A stretch of DNA of 64,000 nt from Lytechinus variegatus (GCF_018143015.1 NC_054741.1:42806092-42870091); one strand, 5' to 3'; numbered from the stretch's first letter, positions 21,620-33,790 are shown. The notes: generated by a model not told the origin, from the letters alone. Made by a program: numbers and translations.

Positions 21620-23310
21620 TGTGTGCATCCATAGACATATGTTCGTCAAATACGACTCCAAGATTTCGAACTGATGACAAGGTTTTAATCAAGGAGTCCC
21701 CAACCTGTATAGTCCTGTTCTTAATCAAATGACTTTGTGATTTAGAACTAATAATCAACAACTCTGTTTTACTTTCATTTAATTTCAACTTATTGTTTAG
21801 CATCCATGACCGCATATCATCTATTGTATTTTGTAAACGAAGCCTGGCAGACAACTCACTAGCAGGGTCAGTTGGATCAAACAAGACATACAACTGTGTA
21901 TCATCTGCATACATATGAATGTTTGTGCCATGTTTATGCGCAATTTTTGCCAAAGGACTGGAATAGATGGCAAAAAACAACGGCCCGAGGACTGAACCTT
22001 GGGGCACTCCGAAAGGAAGTTTAACAGGAGACAACATATTTTCACCGATCTTGACAACCTGTGATCTAACTCCTCCTATGCCACAATATTTCAAACGATC
22101 CAATAACAAATCATCGTCAACAGTATCAAATGCTGACGAAAGATCAAGCAGGAGGAAAACAGCCTTCTTGTCATCAACAACACGAAGAATATCATTTGAT
22201 ACACGAACCAAAGCAGTTTCTACCCCATGACATTTCCTATATGCAGATTGAAAAGGTTCAAACAATTATCCAAGAAATAGTCGGTGAGACGCACAGCCAC
22301 AACCTTTTCTAATATCTTTGACACAAAGTTTAAATTCGAGACAGGTCTATAGTTTTTTAATTTCTCTGAGTCTAACAATGGATTTTTCAAGAGAGGAGTG
22401 ACAAGTGCTTGCTTGAAATCATGAGGAAAATTACCAGTTTCAAGAGAAATGTTGACAATTTTTGTGATTATTGGAAGCAACAGGTTCATATGTTTCTTAA
22501 GAACCCAAGTTGGAACTGGATCTAATGAGCACGATTTAGCAGGATAAGAGGTCACAATATTCTTAACTTCTCTATCAGTTGTCATTTCAAATGTTTTCAT
22601 TATAGGAGTAGCTGTATGTGAGGAGTCACATTCTTCAACACTAAGAGATAAGGTACCCTGCATTGAGTCTAAATTATCCCGGATAGTGGATATTTTTTAT
22701 ACAAAGAAATTACTGAAACGTTCTGCTAGGTCTAATTGAGATATATGTTCCGGCAATTTTGGTTTGTTCTTTTGATGAAGAGCACTATCAATAACTCTGT
22801 AAAACTGTCCGCTATCTTTACAATTGGACAGCTGTTCCTTCAAGTACTTTGCTTTGGCATCTTTTATCATATTCCAAACTAAGAGGCGCTGTTTAGTAAA
22901 TTTTTCTCTATTTATGTCTGTTCTCTCAGCTCGCCAACGACGCTCAAGTCGTTTACGTAAGCGTTTTGCTTCCACTATGTCAGATGTATACCAGACATCC
23001 CCTACCGAAATTTAAGCGTGCCGCTTGCTAGTAACTAGCATGCGACTAGCAGGGCACTCGCTTAATAAGCGAGTGCATGCTAGCGAACAGTCCCTGCTCG
23101 CTAAAAGATCGCTTAACTATTACTCTGCACGCATATCACACGCTTATTAAGCTAACCGCATGCTAGTTACTAGCATGCCGCAAGCTTGCGCAAGCTAGTC
23201 GCACGCTTCCCGCAAGCTTGGAAATTTCTGTAGGGGATTCCTTGGTCGGATTGTTACTTTACTTTTTGTTAATGGAGCATGTTTGTCCCAGATGGACTGA
23301 AGACTAGCAT
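21620..23310 (-). mobile_element. L2/CR1-type LINE, minus strand, broken, lacks its 3' end
   Basis: Read from right to left it gives the linker DKHAPLTKSKVTIRPR and AKRLRKRLERRW (endonuclease-RT linker). The RT domain follows with SCSLDPVPTWVLKK, LKNYRPVSNL, LLLDLSSAFDTVDDD, FGVPQGSVLGPLFF, MYADDTQLY and SSVRNLGVVFDEHMSMDAH. About ten residues appear deleted between the finger and GVPQGS parts, the frame changes near 22240, and homology stops at about 21620. A 238-bp MITE (22999-23236) is inserted in it; removing the MITE and one AT restores the reading R-P-R-N-V-W-Y. Confidence 0.85.
22999..23236. mobile_element. 238-bp MITE, copy 1 (inside a LINE)
   Basis: Ends CCCCTACCGAAATTT and AAATTTCTGTAGGGG form a 15-bp inverted repeat with one difference. 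Flanking AT at 22997-22998 and 23237-23238 is a 2-bp target duplication, confirmed because the host LINE reads through once the insert and one AT are removed. The interior is full of short palindromes on CTAGCATGC, CGCTTAATAAGCG and CGCAAGCTTGCG. No ORF. Two further nearly identical copies lie at 23511 and 41816. Confidence 0.88.
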
Positions 23311-23510
23311 CATATTGATTGATTGATTGATAGGAGTAGGATCAGAGAGTCAGTAAGACTTTCATTTCGGACTTTTTAAAGACTTTTTTAAAGTTTTATT
23401 TCGTGATTCGTCATCATAGACTATTTGATGAACCCGTCTGGAATGTAGAAGCAAATTTTTGAGCCACATCTTGCCAGGTCTACATGATTTTATTTGCAGT
23501 TCTCGGTACC

Positions 23511-23748
23511 CCCCTACAGAAATTTAAGCGTGCCGCTTGCTAGTAACTAGCATGCGACTAGCAGGGCGCTCGCTTAATAAGCGAGTGCATGCTAGCGAAC
23601 AGTCCCTGCTCGCTAAAAGATCGCTTAACTATTACTCTGCACGCATATCACACGCTTATTAAGCTAGCCGCATGCTAGTTACTAGCATGCCGCAAGCTTG
23701 CGCAAGCTAGTCGCACGCTTCCCGCAAGCTTGGAAATTTCTGTAGGGG
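23511..23748. mobile_element. 238-bp MITE, copy 2
   Basis: Same length and nearly the same sequence as copy 1, with ends CCCCTACAGAAATTT/AAATTTCTGTAGGGG (perfect 15-bp inverted repeat) and flanking CC on both sides (23509-23510, 23749-23750). Near identity implies recent movement or local conversion with copy 1, only 275 bp away. Confidence 0.88.
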
Positions 23749-23964
23749 CCACAGGAAGTTGGATGATTGTGTACAGTCCCACGTACACATAATTTTGCTG
23801 GAACTCGATGTTTAGTTTAATCTAGATTAGATCTACATAGACTATCACACATTGTTGTTGAACTGTGACCGTAAGTGTTATTTTTTTACAATCACTATTC
23901 TGGTGTGGAACTTTTATTGCTGTACTGGGGCTCTCCAGCTCGGTTTTTTGTGTGATATGAGCTA

Positions 23965-24146
23965 ACAAGTGGAATGCCTCTGGCCGTCTCACCTGCATCA
24001 CGCGGTTCAATATAGCAGCAGTGCTCACTTTGAATACTACTCTAACTCGCACAAGATGTTCAGTGATACATGGTTACTCTATGTCCACTTTTTATGAACT
24101 AGACCAATAAACTTACAGAGTTATGATGACAATTTAAAAAACCTTA
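23965..24146 (+). mobile_element. HINE/pearl-like element, copy B (5' fragment)
   Basis: Starts ACAAGTGGAATGCC with GTCTCACCTGC following, then the 5' module. It jumps to the last-unit sequence (TTATGATGAC...AACCTTAAC), suggesting internal loss by recombination between tandem units, and is then cut by the MITE at 24147. Confidence 0.75.
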
Positions 24147-24596
24147 ACCGCCTCGATCACAAGAATCCCTGTTAAATTACGAGAACTTTTTAAGGCTAAA
24201 AATGCCCGTTAATTATTCCTGCATTCACACCGCCCCGAAACACATCCTTCGGGATAAGTTCCCGAAGTTATGAGCATGCACAGTATGGTCTGATAAGCAG
24301 GCAAGGCGCGAGATTCAAAATCACTAGCCCAGCAGCCACCCACGCCGCCACGCCCAACGACACGCTGGGATAAAAGTTCCCGTAATTTGCTTTCACATCG
24401 CCTAAATACCTGCGACCTTGGAAAAATCCCCACGAAAGTTCTCGTAATTTCGCCAAGTACCTACTATTTAGCGGGTATTTTCTTTCGGGGAAATTACGCG
24501 TAGTTTGCTTTCACATTACCAAAATACCTGGTATTTTCTGATCGGGGTAAATTTCCCGATCAGAGAATACCTGGAACTGGCGAACTTCGAGGCGGT
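24147..24596. mobile_element. MITE of about 450 bp with ACCGCCTCGA ends
   Basis: ACCGCCTCGA at 24147-24156 is mirrored by TCGAGGCGGT at 24587-24596. The interior repeats short blocks on TTCCCG and CGTAATTTGC. No ORF and no certain target duplication. Superfamily unassigned. Confidence 0.55.
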
Positions 24597-24626
24597 CTGA
24601 AACCACCTAGTGATACATGGTTACTC

Positions 24627-27210
24627 CATGGAGCTAACAGAGAAGGAGAACCATCTTCCAATTCCTCTGTTAATCCTTTGTTATTGCTTCCTTCGGGCGA
24701 AGGAACGATATCTAACATCAATCGGCGAGCCGCCAGGCGAAAGTTAGGGCACGCTTACATAACGCGATAAGCCCCCTCGTAAAATCTGAGGTCAGAGATT
24801 TTTTGAAGGACCCTGCGAGGCACCGCCGTAAACAACGTTCTCCCACATAACTTCCCCCAGCTCAGTTTTTTTTTCAAAATTGAAACACGACTTGCTGTTC
24901 TTCTAACATCCATATCTCTTTGTACGGATTCCTGATGTACGTCTTTTATGTATGGTTGAACTTCTGAGATGATCCCCTTTGCATACATACCAAATACGTA
25001 GCAATCTGAATTGACTCAACAAAATTACAAACGGAGGAAGTTGGAGATTGGTCATTTTAAGTATGTCTGTCTTTCTTCCGTAGTTAAATCTTTTCCTACC
25101 CGTACCTGTTTTAGAAATTATAATACAGAGAAAAAGCATACTTTGAGCTTAATTTTGATGCAAAGATCATTAGTGAGATTACAATGGAATTGATAATATA
25201 ACGACGAATCTGCGGGGCATTTCTCTGGCGATTGTCGCATCGTGGAGTACTCTCCGGTGCCCCACGCACTCCTATTTGTGTAAGTTGAAAGTGAGGGTAA
25301 TGAATGACGGTCAGCTCTTGTCTCTGTAAAAGGCTCTGTATCGTTTTTGGAAAATAGCAGGGGCCGCGGAACGAAGAGATTCAATTTACAAACCAGTAAA
25401 AAGGAGAACAAAGTATAAAAATTGTAATTCTACATAATAAAGAACTTAAAAACAACATGTTTGGGACCACAAAGAAGTATACCCAGTTCTATGTCAGGAC
25501 GATTCATTTTAAGTTCCAAAGTCATTTGGAAAAAATTACAAGCAAAGTTTTACAATTTTTAGGACAAAAAATAATCATGATTTAAAAATATTATAGAGAA
25601 CAAAATAAGATGATTACAACTATTGAATTCATATTTTTAGTTTAATCTAAAGAAAAAAAAGGCTTCCAAAATATAAAGTGTCCGGACACCTGACCCCCCC
25701 CCCCCCCCCCCTCATTTCTAAAACATTCTATTTCTGTTCTAGATATATCTAGAAACACCGAATATCATTATGATTTTTGTTAGATTATGAGATTTTTTGT
25801 TTAAGATTGTGCTTTTTTCTTTCATATCCTCTTTCTGGCATCATTCTATCCTTCCTCTTTGCCCCTTTTTTATTCCATCCTATCTTTCTTTCCTGATCTT
25901 CTCTCTCTGTTCATTTTTCTTTCCTTCCTTGTTTGTCTTACCCTCCGTCCTATTTTAAATTTCCTTTTTTCCTTCATTTTTTCTTTCCACTTTTCTTTGC
26001 TTCCTTCTCCCTTTCTTTTCATTCTTTCTCGATCCTTCCATTATTTTCTTTTTAAATTCTCTCCTTCATTTTTTCCTCCCTCTCTTTCATCCTTTCTTTC
26101 ATTTCTTTTTTCTTTCCACTTTTCTTTGCTTCCTTCTCCTTTTTCTTTTCATTCTTTCTTGATCCTTCCATTATTTTCTTTTTAAATTCTCTCCTTCATT
26201 TTTTCCTCCCTCTCTTTCATCCTTTCTTTCATTTCTTTTTTCTTTCCACTTTTCTTTGCTTCCTTCTCCCTTTTCTTTTCATTCTTTCTTGATCCTTCCA
26301 TTATTTTCTTTTTAAAATTCTCTCCTTCATTTTTTCCTCCCTCTCTTTCATCCTTTCTGTCATTCTTTATTATATTTTTTCCTTCTAATTTGTGTCCCTT
26401 TTTCTTTATTTCCCTCCCTCCCTTCCTGTTTTTCTTCTTTCTTTCAAAGAATAAAGGAAGCATTTATTCTTTTATTCCCTCTTTTCTTTCCTCATCCTTT
26501 TTTCTTGCTTCTTTTCTTTCTCTCCCTTATGTTTTCTTTCACACATCTTCCCTTCCTACTTTTCTTTTTCTTAATTCATTTCAAATGATTACGGAAACGT
26601 TTTTTTCTTTTATTCTATCTTTCATCATTTTATTCTAAAATTCCTTTTTTTTCTTTATTTTTTCCTTCATTTTCCCCTTCATTTTTTTCTTTCTATCCGT
26701 TCTCAATTCAACTCTTTCCTTTCGCCTTTCCATTCCCTCCTTCATTCTTTCGTTCACCCCCCCCACCTTCCAATTCTGTAAATTTTTTCCCCAAGTCGAA
26801 CACCGTGTAGCCTCCTTTGTTGATCTTTTTTTTAAGACCTGGCTCGGTCGATCCGCTCATGCAGCGTACTTTGTCGATTGTCCCGTATTTCTTTTTGTGA
26901 AATCTGGTCAGGCCTGCATTCAGCTGGTTCCAAAACCAGATTTTCGTCTTCGAAATCACGACGTTCGAAATCGTGAGCCACCATGTTTGCATAAAATTCG
27001 TGAAGCCGATGTGAAATGCATTATGGGTGAAAACACTACTGCGCAAGCGCAAACCCGAGCTGTTAATCGCGTCGATCAACTTTCCTTATCTGATTTACGA
27101 GCGGCCTCTGTAATGCGCCGTGAGGGACCCTGCTGTGAGGGGATTAGCGGTGCCGCGCATGGGGCAAAGCGTTTGAGAGAGTCAGATCTCCTTCTGTTAA
27201 TAGCTCTATG
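24627..27210. mobile_element. 2.58-kb inverted-repeat insertion splitting a HINE-like copy
   Basis: The flanks 24609-24626 and 27211 onward join to give the normal HINE 5' module (GTGATACATGGTTACTC then TTAT...). GTTACTC on both sides (24620-24626 and 27211-27217) is a 7-bp target duplication. The ends CATGGAGCTA...AACAG..AAGGAGA and their inverse (27185-27210) are imperfect inverted repeats. A CAnnG start and 7-8-bp duplication suggest a non-autonomous hAT element. No transposase ORF; it contains the pyrimidine tract at 25.84-26.76 kb. Confidence 0.6.
25840..26760. repeat. Polypyrimidine tract with 130-bp higher-order repeats
   Basis: About 0.9 kb in which the plus strand is almost all C and T. 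Within it TCTTTCCACTTTTC begins at 25982, 26111 and 26241, giving three units of about 129-130 bp. Open frames across it (25859-26185 plus, 26182-26463 minus) are low-complexity artefacts. Confidence 0.85.
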
Positions 27211-28209
27211 GTTACTCTTATTTCCCTTTTTTATGAACTAGACCAATAAACTTACAGAGATATGATGGTTATTCAACAAAAAACCCCAACATGGCCAAAG
27301 TTCATTGACCTTACATGACCTTTGACCTTGATCATGTGACCTGAAACTCGAACAGGATGTTCAGTGATACTTGATTACTCTTATGTACAAGTTTCATGAA
27401 TCAGATCCATGAACTTTCAAAGTTATGATGGTAATTCAACAGATACACCCAATTCGGCCAAAGTTCATTGACCTTTGACCTTGGTCATGTGACCTGAAAC
27501 GCGCACAGGATGTTCAGTGATACTTGATTACTCTAATGTCCAAGTTTAATGAACTAGACCAATAAACTTTCAAAGTTATGATGGTAATTCAACAGATACC
27601 CCCGATTCGGCCAAAGTTCATTGACCCTAAATGACCTTTGACCTTAATCATGAGACCTGAAACTTGCACAAAATTTTCAGTGATGCTTGATTACTATTAC
27701 ATGTATGTTCAAGTTTCATGAATCAGATCCATAAACTTTCAAAGTTATGATGGAAATTCAACAGATATCCCCAATTCGGCCAAAGTTCATTGACCCTAAA
27801 TGACCTTTGACCTTGGTCATGTGACGTGAAACTCATGCAGGATGTTTGGTGATACTTGATTAACCTTATGTCCAAGTTTCATGAACTAGGTCCATATATT
27901 TTCTAAGTTACAATGACATTTCAAAAACTTAACCTCAGGTTAAGATTTCGATGTTGATTCCTCCAACATGGTCTAAGTTCATTGACCCTAAATGACCTTT
28001 GACCTTGGTCATGTGACATGAAACTCTAATAGGATGTTCAGTAATACTTGATTAACCTCATGGCCAAGTTTTATTAACTAGGTCTATATACTTTCTAAGT
28101 TATGACGTCATTTCAAAAACTTAACCTCAGGTTAAGATTTGATGTTGACGCCGCCGCCACCGGAAAAGTGGCGCCTATAGTCTCACTTTGCTTCGCAGGT
28201 GAGACAAAA
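27211..28209 (+). mobile_element. HINE/pearl-like element, copy C (3' part)
   Basis: Continues the 5' scrap at 24609-24626. It has five tandem units with TGACCTTTGACC, then GTTGACGCCGCCGCC and the terminal hairpin GTCTCAC...GTGAGAC before an A-run. The (GCC)n stretch is shorter than in copies A and D. Confidence 0.8.
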
Positions 28210-28327
28210 ATCAGCTAAATCTGTATTATTAGTACATGTACTGTAGATCTACCAGTCTTACGGCTTAGCTTCTACAGGGGTTCTGAATCTGAATTACGAA
28301 TTGTCACCTTGAGTTTTAGAGCTTATC

Positions 28328-29084
28328 ATGCCTAGAGAAAAGAAAGCTACACCATCCGAGCTTGCACAAGATGTTATTGTAGAACTTCTGAAAAATGAGG
28401 AATTCAAAAGTTACCTAAAAACAACAGTGAAAGAAGCCATCAAAGAACAAATAGTGCCAGAAGCATTGGTGAAAACAGTTGAAGAACAAGAAGGAAAGAT
28501 TATGGATCTAGAGGCTAAGGTTGAATCCAAATCCAATGAGATTAAAAATATGAAGAAAACCATTGCTTCTGCTTCTAACAATGTTTCTTTGACCGATCGT
28601 AAGCTAAACACTCTTGAACACTACACAAGGAGAAATAGTATTCATGTTTATGGAATCCAGGAAACGCCTAATGAAGACACAGACGCCCTTATCATCGATC
28701 TTGCTCAGAAGAAGCTAGGAGTTAACTTAAAGACAGACGAAATTGATCGTTGCCATAGAGTTTCTTCTCCAACTGCGCTAGGAATGACCCTAATGACAGA
28801 TAAGCTGCGCGTAACACACAGAATCTCCCCCGTCCAAGAAGCTCGCCACATATCGCATTCGCTCAAAACTCATCGCAGCTCGGAAGAATCTGAAAGGAAC
28901 AGGAATTTTCGTTAATGAAGACTTAACTAGATCGAACGAGTCACTATACCACAAGGTTCGAAAGCACAAGAAGGTCTCGCGCTATTGGACATTAGATGGA
29001 AGAATTTTTGCTGGTGTTCCTACATCATCTGGCAACATCGTGAAGAAGCTCATCACATGCGATGAAGATTTAGCGAGACTGTGA
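28328..29084 (+). pseudogene. LINE ORF1 relic
   Basis: MPREKKATPSELAQDVIVEL and a coiled coil (about residues 30-95) lead to YTRRNSIHVYGIQETPNEDT (RRM-like start) and DEIDRCHRV. The frame breaks near 28800-28880, and the C-terminal domain continues in another frame as GIFVNEDLTRSNESLYHK, YWTLDGRIFAGVPT and stop at 29082-29084. This is the RNA-binding partner of the following ORF2. Confidence 0.78.
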
Positions 29085-29478
29085 TCGACTTTGCTTTGTT
29101 CCTTACAGGAAAGTCATTCTGTTTTGTTTGGACATCTTTTAACTTCTATACCTATGACATCCTATGTACTGAGGTTGTACTACTCGATGTACATTGTGTG
29201 CATGTGCAGAGTTTCTATTGCTCTCTGCTCTGCTCTCCACTTGTACACGTACAGTACCAGTCACACATCTTTAATGTCTGTTTGCCTGGCTCAGCCAGGA
29301 ATCAGTGAATTACCATACATGTATCTATTGTTCTCTGGTTTGAGGCAGGTAGGCAGTGTCGGGGATGTGTGACTGGTGGTGTTACTTAATTGCACCTGGC
29401 AAGCTTTTTTATATTCTGTCAAACAAGTCTTAAGCATTAAAAAAAATCTTACATCACTTTTTTATATTTTTCTTTCTA

Positions 29479-32400
29479 TTGAATAAGTGTAATTTGTGTA
29501 TGTATAATCTTGAGAGCCAATATCTAAATGATATTACAAGATTAAATAGTTTTTTATCACCTGATGTTTATACCGAAGATGCTACTTTTAACTTATCTAA
29601 CAATGTTTTTTCTATTTCTAAATTTAACACCAAATTGAATGATTGTGTGTCAAATAATGATTGTATAAATGATAAACATTTTCATATATACATATAAACT
29701 GTCAAAGTCTTTCTAAGAACCATGAGAATTTGATTTCATTCTTAAGCTGTTCAGATATCAAACCTACAATTATAGGCCTAACAGAGACTTGGATTTCAGA
29801 ATCCACACCAAGTGCAATATTTAATATTGATGACTATAAATCTGTTGGTTTGAACGTAAGAATAAAAGAGGTGGAGGAGTTGGTTTTTACATTCGTAATA
29901 ATGTTGAATACACCCATGTAAGTTGTAACAGAGTTTGATATCAATGAATGCCACGTAGAAGGTATGTTCTTGGAATTGAAACTTTGTAATAATTCTATAT
30001 ATGTCGCATCTATTTACAGACCACCTGGTCAGCCCGTTGGTTTGTTAATTCATTATGTGCAATACTGGATAAAATGAATATATCTTGTAAAAAACTGTTT
30101 TTACTAGGGGATTATGATATCGACTTGTTAAAAGTGAATAGGAATTATGAGGTTAATATTTTTTAGACACTTTGATATCTTATTCCCTGAACACTTTAAT
30201 TTGTTATCCAACAAGAGTCACTGATCACTCTGCGACTCTGTAACATCTTCACCAATGACGAAAGTGTCCTTTTGTCAGGTGCATTGTTTCCAGACATAAG
30301 TGATCACTTTCCTTTTTTTTAAGTAACACCATTCTTAACTGTAATAAATATAACAATATATTTGGGAAGCGGCATAACATCTCAGATCAAAACATTGCTA
30401 AATTTATTCTTGAATAAATAAAGTTGTTTGGAATGTTGATCATGAAGATCCTAATAAGTCTTATAAGTTTTTAGACAAATTTTTATATGCGTACAATGTA
30501 TGCTTTCCATATTCCTCTTGTTCCGTAACCAATAAGAATAGGAGCTATAAGCCATGGATGACAAAAGAAATACAAAAGTTAACTAAGAGAAAATGTAAGA
30601 TGTATAAACAATTTATTAAGAATCCATCTGAATATAGGAAATGTGCTTATAAGAAATCAAGAAATAAACTCACAAATTTAATTTAAAAAACAAAAAAAAA
30701 GAATATTAGCGATTACCGTTCCAAAATGCCTCGGGTGATATGAAACAAACATGGAAAGTGATTAATAAAACACTTGGTCGTTCTCAAAAGAAAACTGGTC
30801 TTGATAAAATTATTTACCAGGATCAGGTCATAACAGATAATAAAGTGATATGTAATACAATAAACAAATACTTTAACATTGGTCCGAAGTTACATTCTGA
30901 ATTTACAACTAATATAAATACTCAATCTGATTTATTAAAGTATATTAATAAAAAATTAATAAAAAATATTTTTGTCCCCAATAACTCTTAAAGAAATATT
31001 GGATATTGTAACTGGTTTTAAAAATAATGTCAGTGCTGGATTTGATGGTATTGATGTCAAGGTTGTAAAGAAGTCAATACATGTAATTGTTGAATTACTA
31101 TGTGATATATTAAATTCTTCTTTTGTTACTGGGATTTTCCCAGACCAGCTTAAGATTGCAAGAGTGGTCCTTTTTTTAAATCTGGTTCTCCTGACATTAT
31201 TTCAAATTATCGTCCAATTTCCGTTCTATCCATTTTTTCAAAAATTATTAGAAAGATGTATTTAATCTCGTTTACATAGTTTCATTTCTCAGTGCAATAT
31301 TCTTAACAATAATCAGTTTGGTTTTAGAAAGGGACACTCCACATCTTCGGCCTTAGCAGAATTTGTATATAAAGTCACAAGTGCATTAGATAAACAGGAA
31401 ACAATGATTGGTCATTTTATTGATTTGAGTATTAAAAGCTTTTGACTCATTTGATCATGATTTATTATTACGTAAATTAAGTTATTATGGAATTAAGGGG
31501 GTTGCACTCAGTTTATATGACAATTATTTTCATAATCGTAAACAGTTTGTTTTGATTGATAATTTTTCTTTCTCGATGCAAGGTATAAGATGAGGAGTGC
31601 CTCAAGAGTCGATCCTCGGCCCACTTCTGTTTATAATTTACATTAACGATTTAAGTAATGTCTCCAAAATTGTGGACTCTATTTTATATGCAGATGACAC
31701 CAGCTTGTTCATGTCCCATAAAAATGTACAAACTTTACAAAATATTTTCAATAAGGAACTGAAATATGTATCAAACTGGCTTACTGTTAATAAATTAACC
31801 TTAAATGTTAAGAAATCAATTTTTTTGTTTTTACAAATAAAAATAGATCACAATTCAAATTTGAGGTTTGTTTAAATGAGATGCCTGTTAATGAAGTAAC
31901 ATTTACTACCTTTCTAGGTGTTAATGTTGATAAGTTAACTTGGAACGAACATGCTGGTGTCATCTGCAACAAAGTTGCCAAAATCGTTGGTGTTATGTAT
32001 AAACTCCACACACTGCCGAAGAATATTTTTCTTTTATTGTATAATACCTTGATTTTACCATACTTGAATTATTGCAATATAACCTGGGGTAATGCCTTCC
32101 AAACACTTATTAACAGAATATTTCTTTTGCAGAAAAAAAGCCATGAGAATTATAACTCAGTCTTCTTATCTCTCCCATTCTCGACCATTGTTTACATCTT
32201 TTAAAATTTTGAATATAATGGATTTGAATAGAATGAATATTGCACTTTTCATGTTTTTCTATAAAAAGGATCTCTTGCCAATTCCCTTAAGAATTATTGT
32301 TTATTTAACACATCTGTCCATACTTATTCAACAAGAAATGCCCAAAATATCCATATTCCACAGTGCAGTACTTCCATCTTCAAAAACAGTATATTTTATC

Positions 32401-32540
32401 AAGGACCAGTTATTTGGAACTCAATCCCTTCTGACATTCAATCAAGCCCTTCGGTATCTGTTTTTAAAAGGAAATACAAAACATTTTTATTGTCTAAGTC
32501 TTAGATTTATTTTTGGTTCTCCCCCCCCCCCATTCTCATT
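29479..32540 (+). pseudogene. LINE ORF2 relic (endonuclease and reverse transcriptase)
   Basis: Pieces in several frames: GLTETWIS near 29780, VASIYRPPG near 30010, LLGDYDIDLL near 30110, TWKVINKTLG near 30750, NNVSAGFDGIDVKVVKKS near 31040, NNQFGFRKGHSTSSAL near 31310, LGPLLFIIYINDLS near 31620, YADDTSLFMSH near 31690 and LPYLNYCNITWGNAFQTL near 32060. Numerous stops and shifts; GDYDID replaces the usual GDFNID. Confidence 0.82.
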
Positions 32541-32665
32541 CGGTTAAGGTTTAGTTAGGTGTTTGTTATGTTTTTTGTGGTTTTTTTCCTCATTGAATTG
32601 GTGATTATATGATGTTTGTTATATTTCTTGATCTCTTGAGAAATAAATGAAACTTGATTGACAAG

Positions 32666-33790
32666 AATTATACATCAGGAGGATGTAAGAGAAGATTTGA
32701 AGCAAGAATATCAACAGCTAAGTTATCATGATCAATGGCTTTGAGCTTTCTGTATGAAATAACATTTCTATTTCTCATAGGATTAGTTAATTTAAAATTA
32801 CAGTGTATTGCAGCATGATCAGTGAGAAAAGATGACACCTCCAGAGCTCTGATAAGCTCGTCATCGGTACGCGTAATCACAAAATCTATAATGTGACCAG
32901 TTTCATGAGTAGATTCATTTACGTGCTGTTTTAAGTTAAAAGACTCAAGTCAGAAAACTTTTTGTTCTCTTGATTAGCAGGATTATCCCAGTGAATATTA
33001 AAATCACCAACAATCAACTTACTTGAAGTTGACAATAAGGACGTTAGAAAATCAGAAAATTCATCAAAAAAGTCATAAAAACCCACTTTATTCTTTTGAC
33101 TATACGGTGGTCTATGAATAACAACAAGCATAATAGGAAATTTCGTTCCATCAAACTTCATAGAAACACTCATACACTCAAAACTGGATGCAGTGTGTTC
33201 CATTTGCATATATGTACTCTTGATTGAAGAATGGTGTATAATGGCAACTCCTCCACCGCTACGAATGGAGCAAGGTACATGAATTTTATTAAATCCAGGT
33301 GGTGTAAATTCACCGATTGTCTTTTTATGTTTTTCTGTGTCTGATAACCACGTCTCTGTTAAACACATAATGTTGATATCATGTTCAAATAGGTGATCAA
33401 TAACAATATTTGTCTTTTTACACACTGATCTAGTCTTAACTAAGCATAACTTACATTCAACAACCCCTAAGGTTGGAGCTTCTCTTTTCTTTTTTGCCTT
33501 GGTCCCACCTTTTCTTCCACGCCTTGTATAGTTACAAGAACGCTCCAAACCAAGGGAACAAATGTTTGCCCAGACATCATTGGGGAGTCGATAAGCACAA
33601 TTCAACTCTAAAAGATTGTCCCTAGTATACACATACTGACACTTATTAGGAATCAAAGTCAGATTTATTTCTGTGTTACTTTCACCACCCTTGTTCATGT
33701 TGTTACTAATGGGAAGAGGATGAGGGCCTGGGTTTGGGTGAATATCACCTGCAAGGAGCAATATTCTCAAAGAAGCACAAGAACTTAGTT
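32666..33790 (-). mobile_element. L2/CR1-type LINE, 5' part, minus strand, with 2A-like peptide
   Basis: A frame at 33770-32931 (279 aa) runs MRILLLAGDIHPNPGP, a basic linker, then an AP-endonuclease start (VIDHLFEHDINIMCLTETWL), RSGGGVAIIHH, VVIHRPPYSQKNK and VGDFNIHWDNP. The endonuclease end (SSFLTDHAAIHC) continues in a shifted frame at 32880-32668, and homology ends near 32666, so the RT domain is missing. Related to the LINE at 21.6-23.3 kb, whose homology begins roughly where this one ends. Confidence 0.82.
33723..33770 (-). other. 2A-type ribosome-skipping peptide at LINE N-terminus
   Basis: Codons 1-16 of the frame read MRILLLAGDIHPNPGP. The 2A core is D-(V/I)-E-x-N-P-G-P; here D-I-H-P-N-P-G-P has His for Glu. 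AP-endonuclease LINEs of sea urchins and other animals are known to carry 2A-like sequences at this position. Whether the His variant still skips is not known from sequence. Confidence 0.7.

Larger units (their letters stand above)
28215..32665 (+). mobile_element. Second CR1/Daphne-like LINE family, full span but degraded
   Basis: Contains an ORF1 relic (28328-29084), an ORF2 relic (29479-32540) and the tail GAGAAATAAATGAAACTTG. Many stops and shifts make it inactive. Its 3' UTR lacks the stem-loop found in the other LINE family here. It abuts the 3' end of HINE copy C. Confidence 0.82.

Noticed and set aside
25859-26463. Open frames in the pyrimidine tract
   Set aside because: Products are runs of Phe/Ser/Leu or Lys/Glu dictated by simple repeat sequence.
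28411-28611. Minus-strand ORF across the LINE ORF1 relic
   Set aside because: Antisense shadow of the coiled-coil region.
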